Origin: an uncultured Flavobacteriaceae bacterium
Lineage (GTDB): Bacteria > Bacteroidota > Bacteroidia > Flavobacteriales > Flavobacteriaceae
Length of the DNA: 64,000 nt
Assembly: GCA_947500585.1 (NCBI GenBank)
Contig: CANMSN010000017.1
Location: 1-64,000 of the forward strand
Reading direction: 5' to 3'
Shown: piece by piece, positions 16,708 to 25,722 of the stretch
Layout: every line of letters starts with the position of its first letter
Numbering within the stretch: position 1 is the first letter of the stretch
Notes under the pieces: generated by a model
What the model was told of the DNA's origin: nothing
The model's database searches: none
What the model saw: the letters and a program-made list of their open reading frames with translations, nothing else
Translations under genes and position numbers: made by a program

Positions 16708-17307
16708 TCATTTTAAAGGGTTATCAGGAAGCGCAACTTCAGATTTGTGCCATTTATTTTGATTGTAATAATATCTAGCAGATGACCCCGTTTTGGTATT
16801 CCATACATAAACAATTCTATATTGCTGTCCTCTAGGGTTATAATACTCGCTATAATCCATCATTATTTCACCAACTTGGTTTGATGTATCACCAGTGGGA
16901 TTATCGGGAAGTGCAACTTCAGATTTGTGCCACTTATTTTGGTTGTAATAGTATCTGGCAGATTTCCCTGTTCTGGTATTCCATACATAAACAATACGGT
17001 ATTGTTCACCTCTAGTATTGTAATACTCATTGTAATTCATCATAATCTCACCTTGTTGGTTTGATGTATCATCTGTTGGATTATCAGGAAGTGAAACTTC
17101 AGATTTATGCCACTTACTTTTATTGTAATAATATCTGGCAGATTTCCCTGTTTTAGTATCCCAGACAAAAACAATTCGGTATTGCTCGCCTCTTGGATTG
17201 TAGTATTCTTTATAATCCAATGAAATAGAGCTCTTTTGCGCAAATACATGACATATACAAGAGAAAAAAACTACGGATAGGACGAATATAATTTTGCGGT
17301 TTTTCAT
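16708..17307 (-). CDS. Exported triple-repeat protein, unknown function
   Basis: The 199-residue product has a signal peptide (IIFVLSVVFFSCICHVFA) followed by three nearly identical 60-residue units (28-87, 88-147, 148-199). Each unit contains EYYNPRGEQYRIVYVWNT, then SARYYYNQNKWHKSEV and ALPDNP. The aromatic-rich, short-strand pattern suggests a small beta-structure such as a WG- or YD-like repeat, but I do not recognise the family. The stop of the VCBS-repeat gene upstream is 10 bases from its start, so the two form an operon with the GRAM-like gene. Confidence 0.75.
   Translation of the reverse strand: MKNRKIIFVLSVVFFSCICHVFAQKSSISLDYKEYYNPRGEQYRIVFVWDTKTGKSARYYYNKSKWHKSEVSLPDNPTDDTSNQQGEIMMNYNEYYNTRGEQYRIVYVWNTRTGKSARYYYNQNKWHKSEVALPDNPTGDTSNQVGEIMMDYSEYYNPRGQQYRIVYVWNTKTGSSARYYYNQNKWHKSEVALPDNPLK
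16711..17226 (-). repeat. Three in-frame direct repeats of 180 bp
   Basis: The repeats run 17226-17047, 17046-16867 and 16866-16711 (the last slightly short). The latter two are very similar at the DNA level, which suggests recent duplication and makes unequal recombination likely. Confidence 0.8.
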
Positions 17308-17317
17308 GCTTTTCAGT

Positions 17318-18496
17318 TTAATTCTTTACAAAACGTTTAGTCGATATATTTCCATTTTCATCTTCTACTTTTATAAGATAAAGCCCATTTGAAAGCTCTG
17401 AAACATCTATGGTGTTTGAGGAGCTTTGTATTATTTTTTGTCTTTGTAAATTATAAATAATCGACTGTTTTAAAGCAGGTTGCGCTTCTATATGTAAAGT
17501 TGTTATTGCAGGATTTGGATAAATTGAAAATGGTGAATCATTTAGACTAAATGACTCAGTTGATAAAGAGCCATCATTATTATAGTATCTAAAAGTTCCT
17601 ATATTGTTTCCGCTAACTAAATCCATATCACTATCATTATCTAAATCAACAAAAACTGGTTGTGAAAATGTACCTGCATCGAGTCCAAAAAGAGGACTTA
17701 ATGCACCTGGTTGTTCCGTGAATATGTTACTCCCATCATTAAGATATAATGGAAATGTTCCAGAACTATTACCACTAACGAAATCCAAATCACCATCGTT
17801 GTCTATATCTATAAGTACTGGCGATGAGTAGATACCTGCATCAAGTCCGAAAAGAGGACTTGATGCTCCTGGTTGTTCTGTAAACACATTATTACCATTA
17901 TTAAGATATAATGGAAAAGTTCCTGAACTATTACCACTAATTAAGTCCAAGTCATTATCATTATCTAAGTCTACAAGTGTAGGTGTTGAGTGAGAGCCAA
18001 CATCAATTCCATCAAAAGGATTATCTGCTCCTAACAATTGCGTAAAACCAGCACTTAAATCATTTCTATAGTATTTAATTGTTCCATCAGTTCCTCCTGT
18101 TACTAAATCCAAATCACCATCTTCATCTAAGTCAATAAGTGACGGAGATGCAAAATCTCCAGAATCAATTCCATTTAAAGGATTGTTTACTCCTGTTTGC
18201 AGAATAAAGGTATTATTTCCATTATTTTGATAATAGAGAAAGGTGCCTTGATCTTCGCCTGTAATTAGATCTAAATCACCGTCTTCATCTAAGTCCACAA
18301 AAAATGGTTGTGAATTTGATCCTACATCAAATCCATCAAAAGGATTATTTACTCCTGTTTGTTCTGTAAATTGTGCTTGTGCACAAATTGCTAAGCAAAG
18401 TGCCACTACTAAGCATAGTTGTTTTATAATTAGTTGATTGGATAGGCTTTTTAGATTAAGCAATACCGTTTGAGTTTTAAAGTAATTTTTTATCAT
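17318..18496 (-). CDS. FG-GAP/VCBS repeat protein with T9SS type A sorting domain
   Basis: The 392-residue product has an N-terminal signal with a long polar lead (KQLCLVVALCLAICAQA). Six VCBS/FG-GAP-like repeats of about 45 residues follow, each with a calcium-binding type DLDEDGDLDLITG or DIDNDGDLDFVSG loop and an NNGNN turn. A Por-type C-terminal domain (IYPNPAITTLHIEAQ...GLYLIKVEDENGNISTKRF) ends the protein. It is probably a T9SS-exported, calcium-stabilised beta-propeller at the cell surface. It leads the operon with the triple-repeat and GRAM-like genes. Binding partner unknown. Confidence 0.9.
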   Translation of the reverse strand: MIKNYFKTQTVLLNLKSLSNQLIIKQLCLVVALCLAICAQAQFTEQTGVNNPFDGFDVGSNSQPFFVDLDEDGDLDLITGEDQGTFLYYQNNGNNTFILQTGVNNPLNGIDSGDFASPSLIDLDEDGDLDLVTGGTDGTIKYYRNDLSAGFTQLLGADNPFDGIDVGSHSTPTLVDLDNDNDLDLISGNSSGTFPLYLNNGNNVFTEQPGASSPLFGLDAGIYSSPVLIDIDNDGDLDFVSGNSSGTFPLYLNDGSNIFTEQPGALSPLFGLDAGTFSQPVFVDLDNDSDMDLVSGNNIGTFRYYNNDGSLSTESFSLNDSPFSIYPNPAITTLHIEAQPALKQSIIYNLQRQKIIQSSSNTIDVSELSNGLYLIKVEDENGNISTKRFVKN

Positions 18497-18545
18497 AATA
18501 TTAAGATTTGGTTTTAAATAATTGAAAAGAATTTTATAAGCTATG

Positions 18546-20120
18546 TTAATCTCTAAATTTGTTTAGATTCTCTTTGATGGTAGCCCACCTATTTGTAATA
18601 TGGAAGGAATAAGCGGAGCTGTAGTTGCCACCACCTGTATAGGCTCTTTTTACAAAACCTCTTACTAAAAAATATTCACCATCACTAGTTGTGCCTGTAA
18701 ACTCGAAAATGGTAGCTTTAGATAGCGGAATACCAAGCGAGTTTTTAAATATGGTATAACCACTACGAGGTAGGGAAACAGTAGATACTTTATAATCGTG
18801 ATTAGTTTCTACATAACTTTTAATTTGTTGTGCAATACCATCGTTATAAAGAGGGCCTCTTTTAGCAAGTTTTACGTCCGCTAGATCAGCAGCTTTTATG
18901 TTGCTAACAATTTTCTGTAACGCATTAATACCTTCTTCTGTAGCACGTATATTGAAGATTCTTTTTAATTTGCCATAAGAGGATCCATAATGTAGATTTG
19001 AAGATAGAATAATCTCTAACCGATGTTCTTGATTGTCAAATAAGGTTTCAATAAAGCCTTCTGTTACTCGCAACATCGTATTTCTATTATCTTCATTTTT
19101 CCACTCGTTTATCGCAGGCACAATAGGAAATGTAAAATAGGAGTGTTTTTTATCTTCAGGGCTTAACATAATACCATCATTATAAGTGAGTGATATTTCA
19201 TTAGTACCTATGTTTTCATCGAAATTCAGTACAAACTTATAACGATTGTTACCAGTAGTCATCCCTTTATACGTATGGCCCGATGATAGTGCTAAAAGAT
19301 AAAGCCCACCACCATTTTTTCCATCCAATACAATGTCTTTAACAAAATCAGATTCTTTTACTACACTGTATGTAATCGGATTTTGAGAAACCAGGATTTC
19401 CTTCAAATGTTTTGCATGAAAAGCGGTTCCTATATTGGCAGCATATACTTTAGCCAATTTACTTTTTAAATTATCAACTTCTGCTTTAGCGGTCGTTAAA
19501 TGACCAGTATAACCGCCATTAGTGCTAATCGTATCATAAATAAGCAAAAGTTTTGTCATGGCCTCCCATTTTTCTAAGGCATCTTCAACTATTATCGTTT
19601 TTGCTGAAGGACTTTTAGCAGATTTCAATTCATTTTGTAATAAACCAATTTTTTCACTCACTTTTGGGAAGTAGACCTCATTGAAGTTTTTTTCCATATC
19701 ATCTACCTTATAGGTAAGATGTTCAACATCGCCAATATATTTGTTTTCGTTTCTGTAAGAAGCTAGCAAATCTTTAGCTTGTTGAAATATGGTTAAACTT
19801 CCCAATGCCTCCAACTCAGCTTGCATTTTATCTATCTGTTGAGAATTGATGTTTTTTGACAAGTAATCAAATTGGTCAATATAATCATGCAGAGCTCTAA
19901 ATGTTTCCTTTTCTTCTTTTGTTAATAGGGTTTGACCTGATGCCGAAGTTGTAGCATTTCCTCCACTTTTTTTGGTTAGCCTAGTAACTTTGCCATTTGC
20001 ATCTTTTACAGGTACTTTTTTTGTTCCTGCTTTTTGTGCGTAACTGTTGCTGCTAAAAAGGAATAAGGTTGTTAGGGCAAGTAGGTAAGTTAGCTTTAAA
20101 AAAGCCTTATAATTTTTCAT
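18546..20120 (-). CDS. Exported coiled-coil protein, unknown function
   Basis: The 524-residue product has a signal peptide (LTYLLALTTLFLFSSNSYA), a basic Lys/Thr linker, and a helical, probably coiled-coil stretch (about 65-235: LTKEEKETFRALHDYIDQF, KVSEKIGLLQNELKSAKS). A mixed alpha/beta C-terminal half follows with FVLNFDENIGTNEISLTYNDG and a final EYFLVRGFVKRAYTGG...SYHFHITN-like region. No T9SS tail is visible. I recognise no family. It is monocistronic. Confidence 0.6.
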   Translation of the reverse strand: MKNYKAFLKLTYLLALTTLFLFSSNSYAQKAGTKKVPVKDANGKVTRLTKKSGGNATTSASGQTLLTKEEKETFRALHDYIDQFDYLSKNINSQQIDKMQAELEALGSLTIFQQAKDLLASYRNENKYIGDVEHLTYKVDDMEKNFNEVYFPKVSEKIGLLQNELKSAKSPSAKTIIVEDALEKWEAMTKLLLIYDTISTNGGYTGHLTTAKAEVDNLKSKLAKVYAANIGTAFHAKHLKEILVSQNPITYSVVKESDFVKDIVLDGKNGGGLYLLALSSGHTYKGMTTGNNRYKFVLNFDENIGTNEISLTYNDGIMLSPEDKKHSYFTFPIVPAINEWKNEDNRNTMLRVTEGFIETLFDNQEHRLEIILSSNLHYGSSYGKLKRIFNIRATEEGINALQKIVSNIKAADLADVKLAKRGPLYNDGIAQQIKSYVETNHDYKVSTVSLPRSGYTIFKNSLGIPLSKATIFEFTGTTSDGEYFLVRGFVKRAYTGGGNYSSAYSFHITNRWATIKENLNKFRD

Positions 20121-20228
20121 GGTTTTTAGATTTTAATAATAGCTAAAACTATATGGAAAATTATAATTACCTTTCAATTAAATGATAAGCGGTAGTATTG
20201 ATTTATTAACCTATTAATAAAAACAGAA

Positions 20229-20648
20229 ATGAGGCCTTCTTATTTATTCGTTTACGGCACATTACTAAATGAAAATGATAATGCGATGTCGAAATTTTTG
20301 GCAGCTCATTCTGTTTTTGTGAGTAAAGGTTATTTTTATGGAAAACTATACCTAGTAGATTGGTTTCCAGGAGCTATTTTGAGTGATAATACTGAAACAA
20401 GTTCAGCACAAGTAAGCGAAGAACGTGTTTTTGGTAGTGTATTTAAAATTAGTGACCCTGCTTTGGTTTTTAAGGTTTTAGACGATTATGAAGGTTTGGG
20501 AGAACATGACCCAAAACCACATTTGTTTAAAAGGGAAACCATTACTGTTTTTCTTGAAAACAACACCAAAATTAAAGCTTGGGTTTACGTATACAACCAT
20601 TCAACTGCAAATCTTAAAAGAATTATTTCTGGAAATTTCATCAATTAA
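20229..20648 (+). CDS. Gamma-glutamylcyclotransferase-like (AIG2/GGCT fold) protein
   Basis: The 139-residue product begins YLFVYGTLLNEND with the YGTL substrate loop (9-12) of the GGCT fold. It continues with GKLYLVDWFPGAI and the motif LDDYEG, whose Glu88 is the expected catalytic acid/base. Members release 5-oxoproline from gamma-glutamyl amines or peptides; the substrate here is not predictable. It is a single gene preceding the GH16 gene by 108 bases. Confidence 0.88.
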   Translation: MRPSYLFVYGTLLNENDNAMSKFLAAHSVFVSKGYFYGKLYLVDWFPGAILSDNTETSSAQVSEERVFGSVFKISDPALVFKVLDDYEGLGEHDPKPHLFKRETITVFLENNTKIKAWVYVYNHSTANLKRIISGNFIN

Positions 20649-20756
20649 ATGGCGGTAATATTCAACAAGATATCACACTTTAATAGCTATTTCATTTTTT
20701 TAGTACCAAGTATATAGTATATTTAGAAATATAATTTTTTTACAACCAATCTAAAT

Positions 20757-21587
20757 ATGCGTTTCTCTTCATCAATAGTATTGCTTTTTGTATGCCTTAC
20801 AGCACTAAATTGTGCTAAAACCAAAAAAACCTCAAGCGCCACATTTAATACCTTAGTTTGGTCTGATGAGTTTGATAATGATGGCCCTATTAATCCTAAA
20901 AATTGGTTTCATCAAACACAATTACCAGCTGGTGGCGATTGGTATGGCGGTTTAATAAATCATTACACAAATCGCATAGAAAATTCATATGTAAAAGATG
21001 GGTTTTTAAATATTGTAGCCAAAAAAGAACTATTTGAAGATCAGGGAGAAATAAAACAATATACATCGGCTCGGTTAAATTCAAAATTTGCATTTACTTA
21101 CGGTAAGGTAGAAGCACGCGTAAAATTACCTTTTGGTATTGGTACATGGCCAGCAATATGGATGCTTAATAAAAATATAGATGAACCCGGAGCGTATTGG
21201 CAACAACAAGGTTATGGTACTACATATTGGCCGGTTTGTGGCGAGGTTGATATTTTAGAACATTGGGGCAAAAAACAAAATCGTATTCAAAGTGCGGTAC
21301 ATACAGCGTCTAGTGCAGGAGATGATGTGGTGAATCTGGGAGGTCAGGTTTTAGAAAATGTCTCAAATCAATTTCATGTTTATAGCATGGCGTGGACTGA
21401 AGATAAAATAGTGTTTAGTGTAGATGATGTGGTGCATTATGTGTACGAACCTGAGTTAAAAAATCCTGAAACATGGCCATTTACAACCGATCAATATATA
21501 TTATTAAATATAGCTATTGAACCAGATATCGATCCTTCTTTTGAAGAAAGTGCTATGGTTGTTGATTATATAAGAGTTTATCAATAA
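20757..21587 (+). CDS. GH16 family glycoside hydrolase, putative lipoprotein
   Basis: The 276-residue product has a lipoprotein signal (SSIVLLFVCLTALNC, lipobox LNC). The GH16 beta-jelly-roll follows: WSDEFD near residue 40, YTSARLNSKFAFTYGKVEARVKL, WPAIWML, and the catalytic motif GEVDILEHWG with nucleophile Glu163, Asp165 and acid/base Glu168. The methionine-free ExDxxE motif and the aromatic residues fit a beta-1,3-glucanase (laminarinase) type, but family assignment does not fix the substrate. It is 7 bases before the MltF-like gene, so both are co-transcribed. It likely acts at the cell surface on algal or other glucans. Confidence 0.93.
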   Translation: MRFSSSIVLLFVCLTALNCAKTKKTSSATFNTLVWSDEFDNDGPINPKNWFHQTQLPAGGDWYGGLINHYTNRIENSYVKDGFLNIVAKKELFEDQGEIKQYTSARLNSKFAFTYGKVEARVKLPFGIGTWPAIWMLNKNIDEPGAYWQQQGYGTTYWPVCGEVDILEHWGKKQNRIQSAVHTASSAGDDVVNLGGQVLENVSNQFHVYSMAWTEDKIVFSVDDVVHYVYEPELKNPETWPFTTDQYILLNIAIEPDIDPSFEESAMVVDYIRVYQ

Positions 21588-21594
21588 AATTTTA

Positions 21595-23040
21595 ATGTAT
21601 TTAAAAGTTAATTTTAGTAAACCTATAAAACTATTTTATGTTGTTTTGTTGCTGCTTTTTTGTTGTGAAAAAGATGCTATAGACAAAAAAGAAGTTATTA
21701 AAATTAACCAAAACAGAGATTTAGAACAGATTAAAGCCTCAGGAACTTTACGCGCTTTAATGATTTATAGTAGTACAACGTATTACCTGTATAAAGGCCG
21801 CCCAATGGGTTACGAGTTTGAATTACTGGAGCGTTTCTCAAAATTTCTGGATGTGAACTTAGAAATTATAGTCGTAAAAAATATAGACGAGCTTTTTGAA
21901 AAATTAAACAATGGTGAAGGCGATATTATAGCGCATGCTTTAACCATTACCAACGGTAGAAAAGAAGCTGTTTCATTTACAGACCATTTGTATTTAACCA
22001 AACAAGTGTTGGTACAAAAAAAACCTGATAATTGGAGGCACATGCATTGGGCCAATTTAGAAAAAGCCATTGTGCATAAACCCATAGATTTGTTGGACGA
22101 TACCATATCTGTAAGAGCACTTTCATCATACAGAGAAAGAATTTCTAATTTATCGGAAGAATTGGGAGGTACCATACATATAGATATACTTCCTGGTGAA
22201 ATGACTACCGACGAAATAATAGACAAAGTTGCAGAAGGCAATATTAAATATACCATTGCAGACCAAAATATAGCAAATGTAGTGGCAACCTATCATCCTA
22301 TTTTAGATGTTAAGGTGCCAGTTAGTTTTTCTCAAAGAATAGCTTGGGCAACACGACCAGATTCTCAAAACTTATTAAAATCTACAAATAAGTGGTTAGA
22401 ACAATTAAAAAGGAAAATTGATTTTAATGTTATTTATAATAAGTATTTTAAAAATAAAAAATACTACAGACGACTCGTAAAAAGTGATTTTTATAGCTTA
22501 AACAAACAGCAAATAAGTCCGTATGACGGTTTAATAAAAACCTATTCAAAAGCTTTAAATTGGGATTGGCGACTTGTAGCATCTCAAATTTATCAAGAAT
22601 CAAAATTCGACCCCAGAGTTAGTTCCTGGGCAGAAGCTTCAGGGTTAATGCAATTAATGCCAAAAACTGCTGAAGAATTGGGCGTTACAAATAGGGCAGA
22701 CTCAAACCAAAGTATTAAAGGTGGTACTAAATACCTGAAACAATTATGGAATAATTTTGAGGCGGTAACAGATTCTATACAACGTATTAAATTTACCTTG
22801 GCGGCTTACAATTGCGGATTATACCATGTTATAGATGCGCAAAACCTTGCTAAAAAACGTGAGTTAAATGCCAATGTTTGGGATGACCATGTAGAACAGA
22901 TGATTTTAGAATTAAGACTAGCTAAAAACTATAACGACCCCGTTGTTAAATACGGATACGTACGTGGTACAGAACCTTATAACTACGTAAAGCAAATTTT
23001 TGAGCGTTACCAGCATTACACACAGTTTATTGACGAATAA
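21595..23040 (+). CDS. MltF-like membrane-bound lytic transglycosylase
   Basis: The 481-residue product has a lipoprotein signal (LFYVVLLLLFCCEKD). A solute-binding type 3 domain (about 40-275: GTLRALMIYSSTTYYLYKG, GEGDIIAHALTITNGRKE) is followed by an SLT/lysozyme-like domain (about 300-470) with SQIYQESKFDPRVSSWAEASGLMQLMP, where Glu335 is the catalytic residue. The architecture is that of MltF, which cleaves the beta-1,4 bond in peptidoglycan to give 1,6-anhydro ends. It shares the GH16 transcript. Confidence 0.93.
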   Translation: MYLKVNFSKPIKLFYVVLLLLFCCEKDAIDKKEVIKINQNRDLEQIKASGTLRALMIYSSTTYYLYKGRPMGYEFELLERFSKFLDVNLEIIVVKNIDELFEKLNNGEGDIIAHALTITNGRKEAVSFTDHLYLTKQVLVQKKPDNWRHMHWANLEKAIVHKPIDLLDDTISVRALSSYRERISNLSEELGGTIHIDILPGEMTTDEIIDKVAEGNIKYTIADQNIANVVATYHPILDVKVPVSFSQRIAWATRPDSQNLLKSTNKWLEQLKRKIDFNVIYNKYFKNKKYYRRLVKSDFYSLNKQQISPYDGLIKTYSKALNWDWRLVASQIYQESKFDPRVSSWAEASGLMQLMPKTAEELGVTNRADSNQSIKGGTKYLKQLWNNFEAVTDSIQRIKFTLAAYNCGLYHVIDAQNLAKKRELNANVWDDHVEQMILELRLAKNYNDPVVKYGYVRGTEPYNYVKQIFERYQHYTQFIDE

Positions 23041-23095
23041 TCTTTTTCTTAAAATATACGTAGAACTAAGTGTTGGCTTTCTGGTAAGAAAAATC

Positions 23096-23133
23096 TAACT
23101 TCGCTTACTTGTGCTGAAGTCGTTTCAGTATCA
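23096..23133. repeat. REP-like dispersed repeat (TTTCAGTATC type)
   Basis: The sequence CTTCGCTTACTTGTGCTGAA followed by GTCGTTTCAGTATC recurs with few changes at 50973-51009. It lies between mltF and the AbiTii-like gene, close to the probable boundary of an inserted segment. Confidence 0.65.
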
Positions 23134-23194
23134 AAAAGATAAACATCAAAACGACTTTATATCCAGTCGTTACCAGTAATTTGAGAAAACTAAA

Positions 23195-24172
23195 ATGGGA
23201 ATAAAAAACGATTTACAAAATTTGATTGAATTACTGACTGAGGACGAAATCAAAGTTTCTAAAGCTATAACTAAAGTAAAAAGTTTAAACAAAACAGTAA
23301 AAAATAAAAAGTTAATAGATTTCATTGATGGAGAAGTCAACGAAAAATACAATGATGAAACGCTACCTGAGTATCGACTGATTTGGGGCGAACCGACTTT
23401 TGAATTTAAAAACATTTATAACGGAACTACTGATATTAGAAATATTTCAATTCCAGAGTCAAAGCATTTTAACAATAAATCAACGAATTACAGACCAGTT
23501 CTTATGTCAGTCTCTGAAATAGAGCAAATTATAGAACAGAATAAAGGTAGTACTTTTAAAATTTTATTTACACCTGGTCAATTTGAAGTTGTTGGCAACT
23601 ATATTTCGCATATTTTAACTGAAAATGAAAATTGGCAATTAACACGTGCTTGGTGGTCTCACTCGTTGACTTCTTTTCCAAGTATGCTATTTAAAATCAA
23701 ACAAAAATTAATTGACATTCTTTTGGATATTGAACACTCAATAATAGAAAAAGATTATCAAGAAAAGATTTTTAGTGAAAAATCACAGTTTGATGCTAGT
23801 TTTGAAATATTGTCATTAATTGAAAAAGCAAAGAATGAAATTGTCTTAATTGATGGATACATTGACTCAACTACTCTTAAACTATTAACTTCTAAGAATG
23901 ATAATGTCAAAGTAAAGATTTTAACTGACCCAAAAGCTAAATCAGAATTATTAGAAGTTTTAAAAGATAAATTCAACAAACAATATAAAGGTCTTGAAAT
24001 TAGATATTCAAAGTCTTTTCACGACAGATTTATTATAATTGACAATATAAATTTCTATCAAATTGGTGCATCAATGAAAGATTTAGGTAACAAGACTTTT
24101 TCTTTTATTAAACTAAAAGAGGAATTTATGACAGATGCATTACTACAGAAATTTAAACTAGAATGGAAATAA
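23195..24172 (+). CDS. AbiTii-like and PLD-like domain protein, candidate phage-defence gene
   Basis: The 325-residue product has no signal peptide. Residues 1-115 resemble an AbiTii domain: a helical start, then KKLIDFIDGEVNEKYNDETLPEYRLI (39-63), the typical L-x-x-x-x-x-E-x-x-x-x-Y...LPEYR pattern. Residues 118-160 look like an alpha/beta linker. Residues 199-325 form a single phospholipase-D-like half-domain with KAKNEIVLIDGYID, an H-D-R-F-I-I-I-D motif (276-283; HKD variant) and GASMKDLG (291-298), a module I recall from ORF6N/RhuM-type accessory proteins. Known: AbiTii occurs in abortive-infection toxins. Inferred: a nuclease-like effector. The gene is solitary and flanked by repeats. 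Confidence 0.7.
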   Translation: MGIKNDLQNLIELLTEDEIKVSKAITKVKSLNKTVKNKKLIDFIDGEVNEKYNDETLPEYRLIWGEPTFEFKNIYNGTTDIRNISIPESKHFNNKSTNYRPVLMSVSEIEQIIEQNKGSTFKILFTPGQFEVVGNYISHILTENENWQLTRAWWSHSLTSFPSMLFKIKQKLIDILLDIEHSIIEKDYQEKIFSEKSQFDASFEILSLIEKAKNEIVLIDGYIDSTTLKLLTSKNDNVKVKILTDPKAKSELLEVLKDKFNKQYKGLEIRYSKSFHDRFIIIDNINFYQIGASMKDLGNKTFSFIKLKEEFMTDALLQKFKLEWK

Positions 24173-24251
24173 AACTACTGGCAAGAATGCATGTAAAGAA
24201 TATCGAAAGTCTTTTCTAAGACTATGGCTTAGGCTTTTTTTGAAATCAGTA

Positions 24252-24306
24252 AATTTTTAAATTTGACGATTTCCAATAAAAAATTAAATAGAAAAATTTA
24301 AAAATT
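24252..24306. repeat. 13-bp AT-only inverted repeat after the AbiTii-like gene
   Basis: AATTTTTAAATTT (24252-24264) and AAATTTAAAAATT (24294-24306) are exact reverse complements. They lie 80 bases after the defence-like gene and may be its terminator or mark the segment's end. The rest of 24173-24385 shows no gene. Confidence 0.5.
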
Positions 24307-24385
24307 CGGCTTGAGTTCATCTGAAAGGTTGACGCATATTTTCAGCGCTACTTTTCAATATATAAAGTAAGATAAGAGTAACATA

Positions 24386-24415
24386 AAAAACTCCCAAATC
24401 ATTTTGGGAGTTTTT
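24386..24415. terminator. Bidirectional terminator
   Basis: AAAAACTCCCAAA (24386-24398) and TTTGGGAGTTTTT (24403-24415) form a perfect 13-bp stem with a TCAT loop, six bases before the stop of the minus-strand lipoprotein gene. Confidence 0.9.
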
Positions 24416-24420
24416 AAGTT

Positions 24421-25599
24421 CTAATTTAAAGTATAAGAATTTATAATATTCTTGAGCTGGAGTTTTAAATCTTCACCAGTGTCGTAAATCATTTGTTCTT
24501 CGTTAGGGAAGGGTACAGCGCGTCTTTCTAAAAACGGTATTAAGCTGGTTTCTAAAGCGCGTCTATCGCCTCTAGAGGTTGCATAAATATGCTGGAAGAC
24601 AAACTCGCTAGTTACCGGAAAGGCATCTACCAATTGTTTGGTGTTTAAATTTACATATTCTACATTGCCCGTTACTTGGGTAGCTTTAAATTGTGTAAAT
24701 TCATAATATTCACAACGTACGGTTTTCATTCTATCTACTTCTATGTTGTTTCCAAGGCTATCTTTTACAGTGTTACCAGCTTCATCTAACAGATTGGTTT
24801 TTCCATCAGCTATTTGCTTTTCTTTTATAATTTGGCGCTCTTTAATTTGTTCTGGCGAAATATTAATGCCTCTTAAATTAACACGCATATTATAATCGTA
24901 ATTAATTTTATCTTCTGGCGTGCCGTGGTAAACTGCCCAAAAGTTGTTAAGTCCGTAACTGCTAAAGTTTAATAAATCGTTTTCTAAACGTGCTGGAATT
25001 ATTTTTCCAGAATCGTTAACCATATCAACCAAAACAAAATCTGTTCCTTTTTGGTGTGCCAGCTCCATAAGTTGGCGCACATCTTTATAATTTGGGTTTA
25101 TGTTTTCAATCTCACGTAAATCGTTATAAGCCAATCTGTAATCTAATTTATTATTAGATTTTAATAGGGCAGTAGCGTTACTGTAAATTTGTTCAGACGC
25201 ACTGTTTTTGTAGCTAATAATTTGACTGTTGTAATTATTAAAATTCAAATTAACCGCTTTACCATTTACATATAAAGGCAGTAAAGGCTTAATGCGCTCT
25301 TGACGATTATCTAAATTAACATACGCATCGTAAATACGAATAAAGTTCTCTGGGTTTTGATCCTTTTTTAGGTAATCTATATTACTTAAATCACGTTCTG
25401 TGGCTTTGTTATAAGCTTCTTCAAGTAAAATTATAATATCTTCTTTACCTCTTTTGTCTTTATTAACTCTTAGTTTACCAATGGCGTCAGTTATGGCTTG
25501 GTCATAATTACCAATACCTACTGCTTTTTCCATTTGTCTGCTTGTGCTACACGCAATGAACAATGCTAACACTATTGTAGAAAGTAATAATTTTTTCAT
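24421..25599 (-). CDS. Putative lipoprotein with helical repeats, unknown function
   Basis: The 392-residue product has a lipoprotein signal (LLLSTIVLALFIAC, Cys17). Its first half (20-190) is helical and TPR-like: MEKAVGIGNYDQAITDAIGKL, IILLEEAYNKATERD, YRLAYNDLREIENINPNYKDVR. The second half is mixed, with a DE-rich hairpin (GKTNLLDEAGNTVKDSLGN) and a beta segment CEYYEFTQFKATQVTGNVEYV. I recognise no named family, although similar lipoproteins are common in Flavobacteriaceae. It is monocistronic with its own strong terminator. It is probably anchored in the envelope. Confidence 0.75.
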   Translation of the reverse strand: MKKLLLSTIVLALFIACSTSRQMEKAVGIGNYDQAITDAIGKLRVNKDKRGKEDIIILLEEAYNKATERDLSNIDYLKKDQNPENFIRIYDAYVNLDNRQERIKPLLPLYVNGKAVNLNFNNYNSQIISYKNSASEQIYSNATALLKSNNKLDYRLAYNDLREIENINPNYKDVRQLMELAHQKGTDFVLVDMVNDSGKIIPARLENDLLNFSSYGLNNFWAVYHGTPEDKINYDYNMRVNLRGINISPEQIKERQIIKEKQIADGKTNLLDEAGNTVKDSLGNNIEVDRMKTVRCEYYEFTQFKATQVTGNVEYVNLNTKQLVDAFPVTSEFVFQHIYATSRGDRRALETSLIPFLERRAVPFPNEEQMIYDTGEDLKLQLKNIINSYTLN

Positions 25600-25722
25600 C
25601 TAGTTAAATTTTAGGTTATTTGGGTACTATTTCAATAGTGGTGCCAAAATACTAAAACACAGGATAAAAAGCTAATAAATCCGACGAAATGAATAAAATT
25701 AAATAAAAACGTAGGTTAAATC

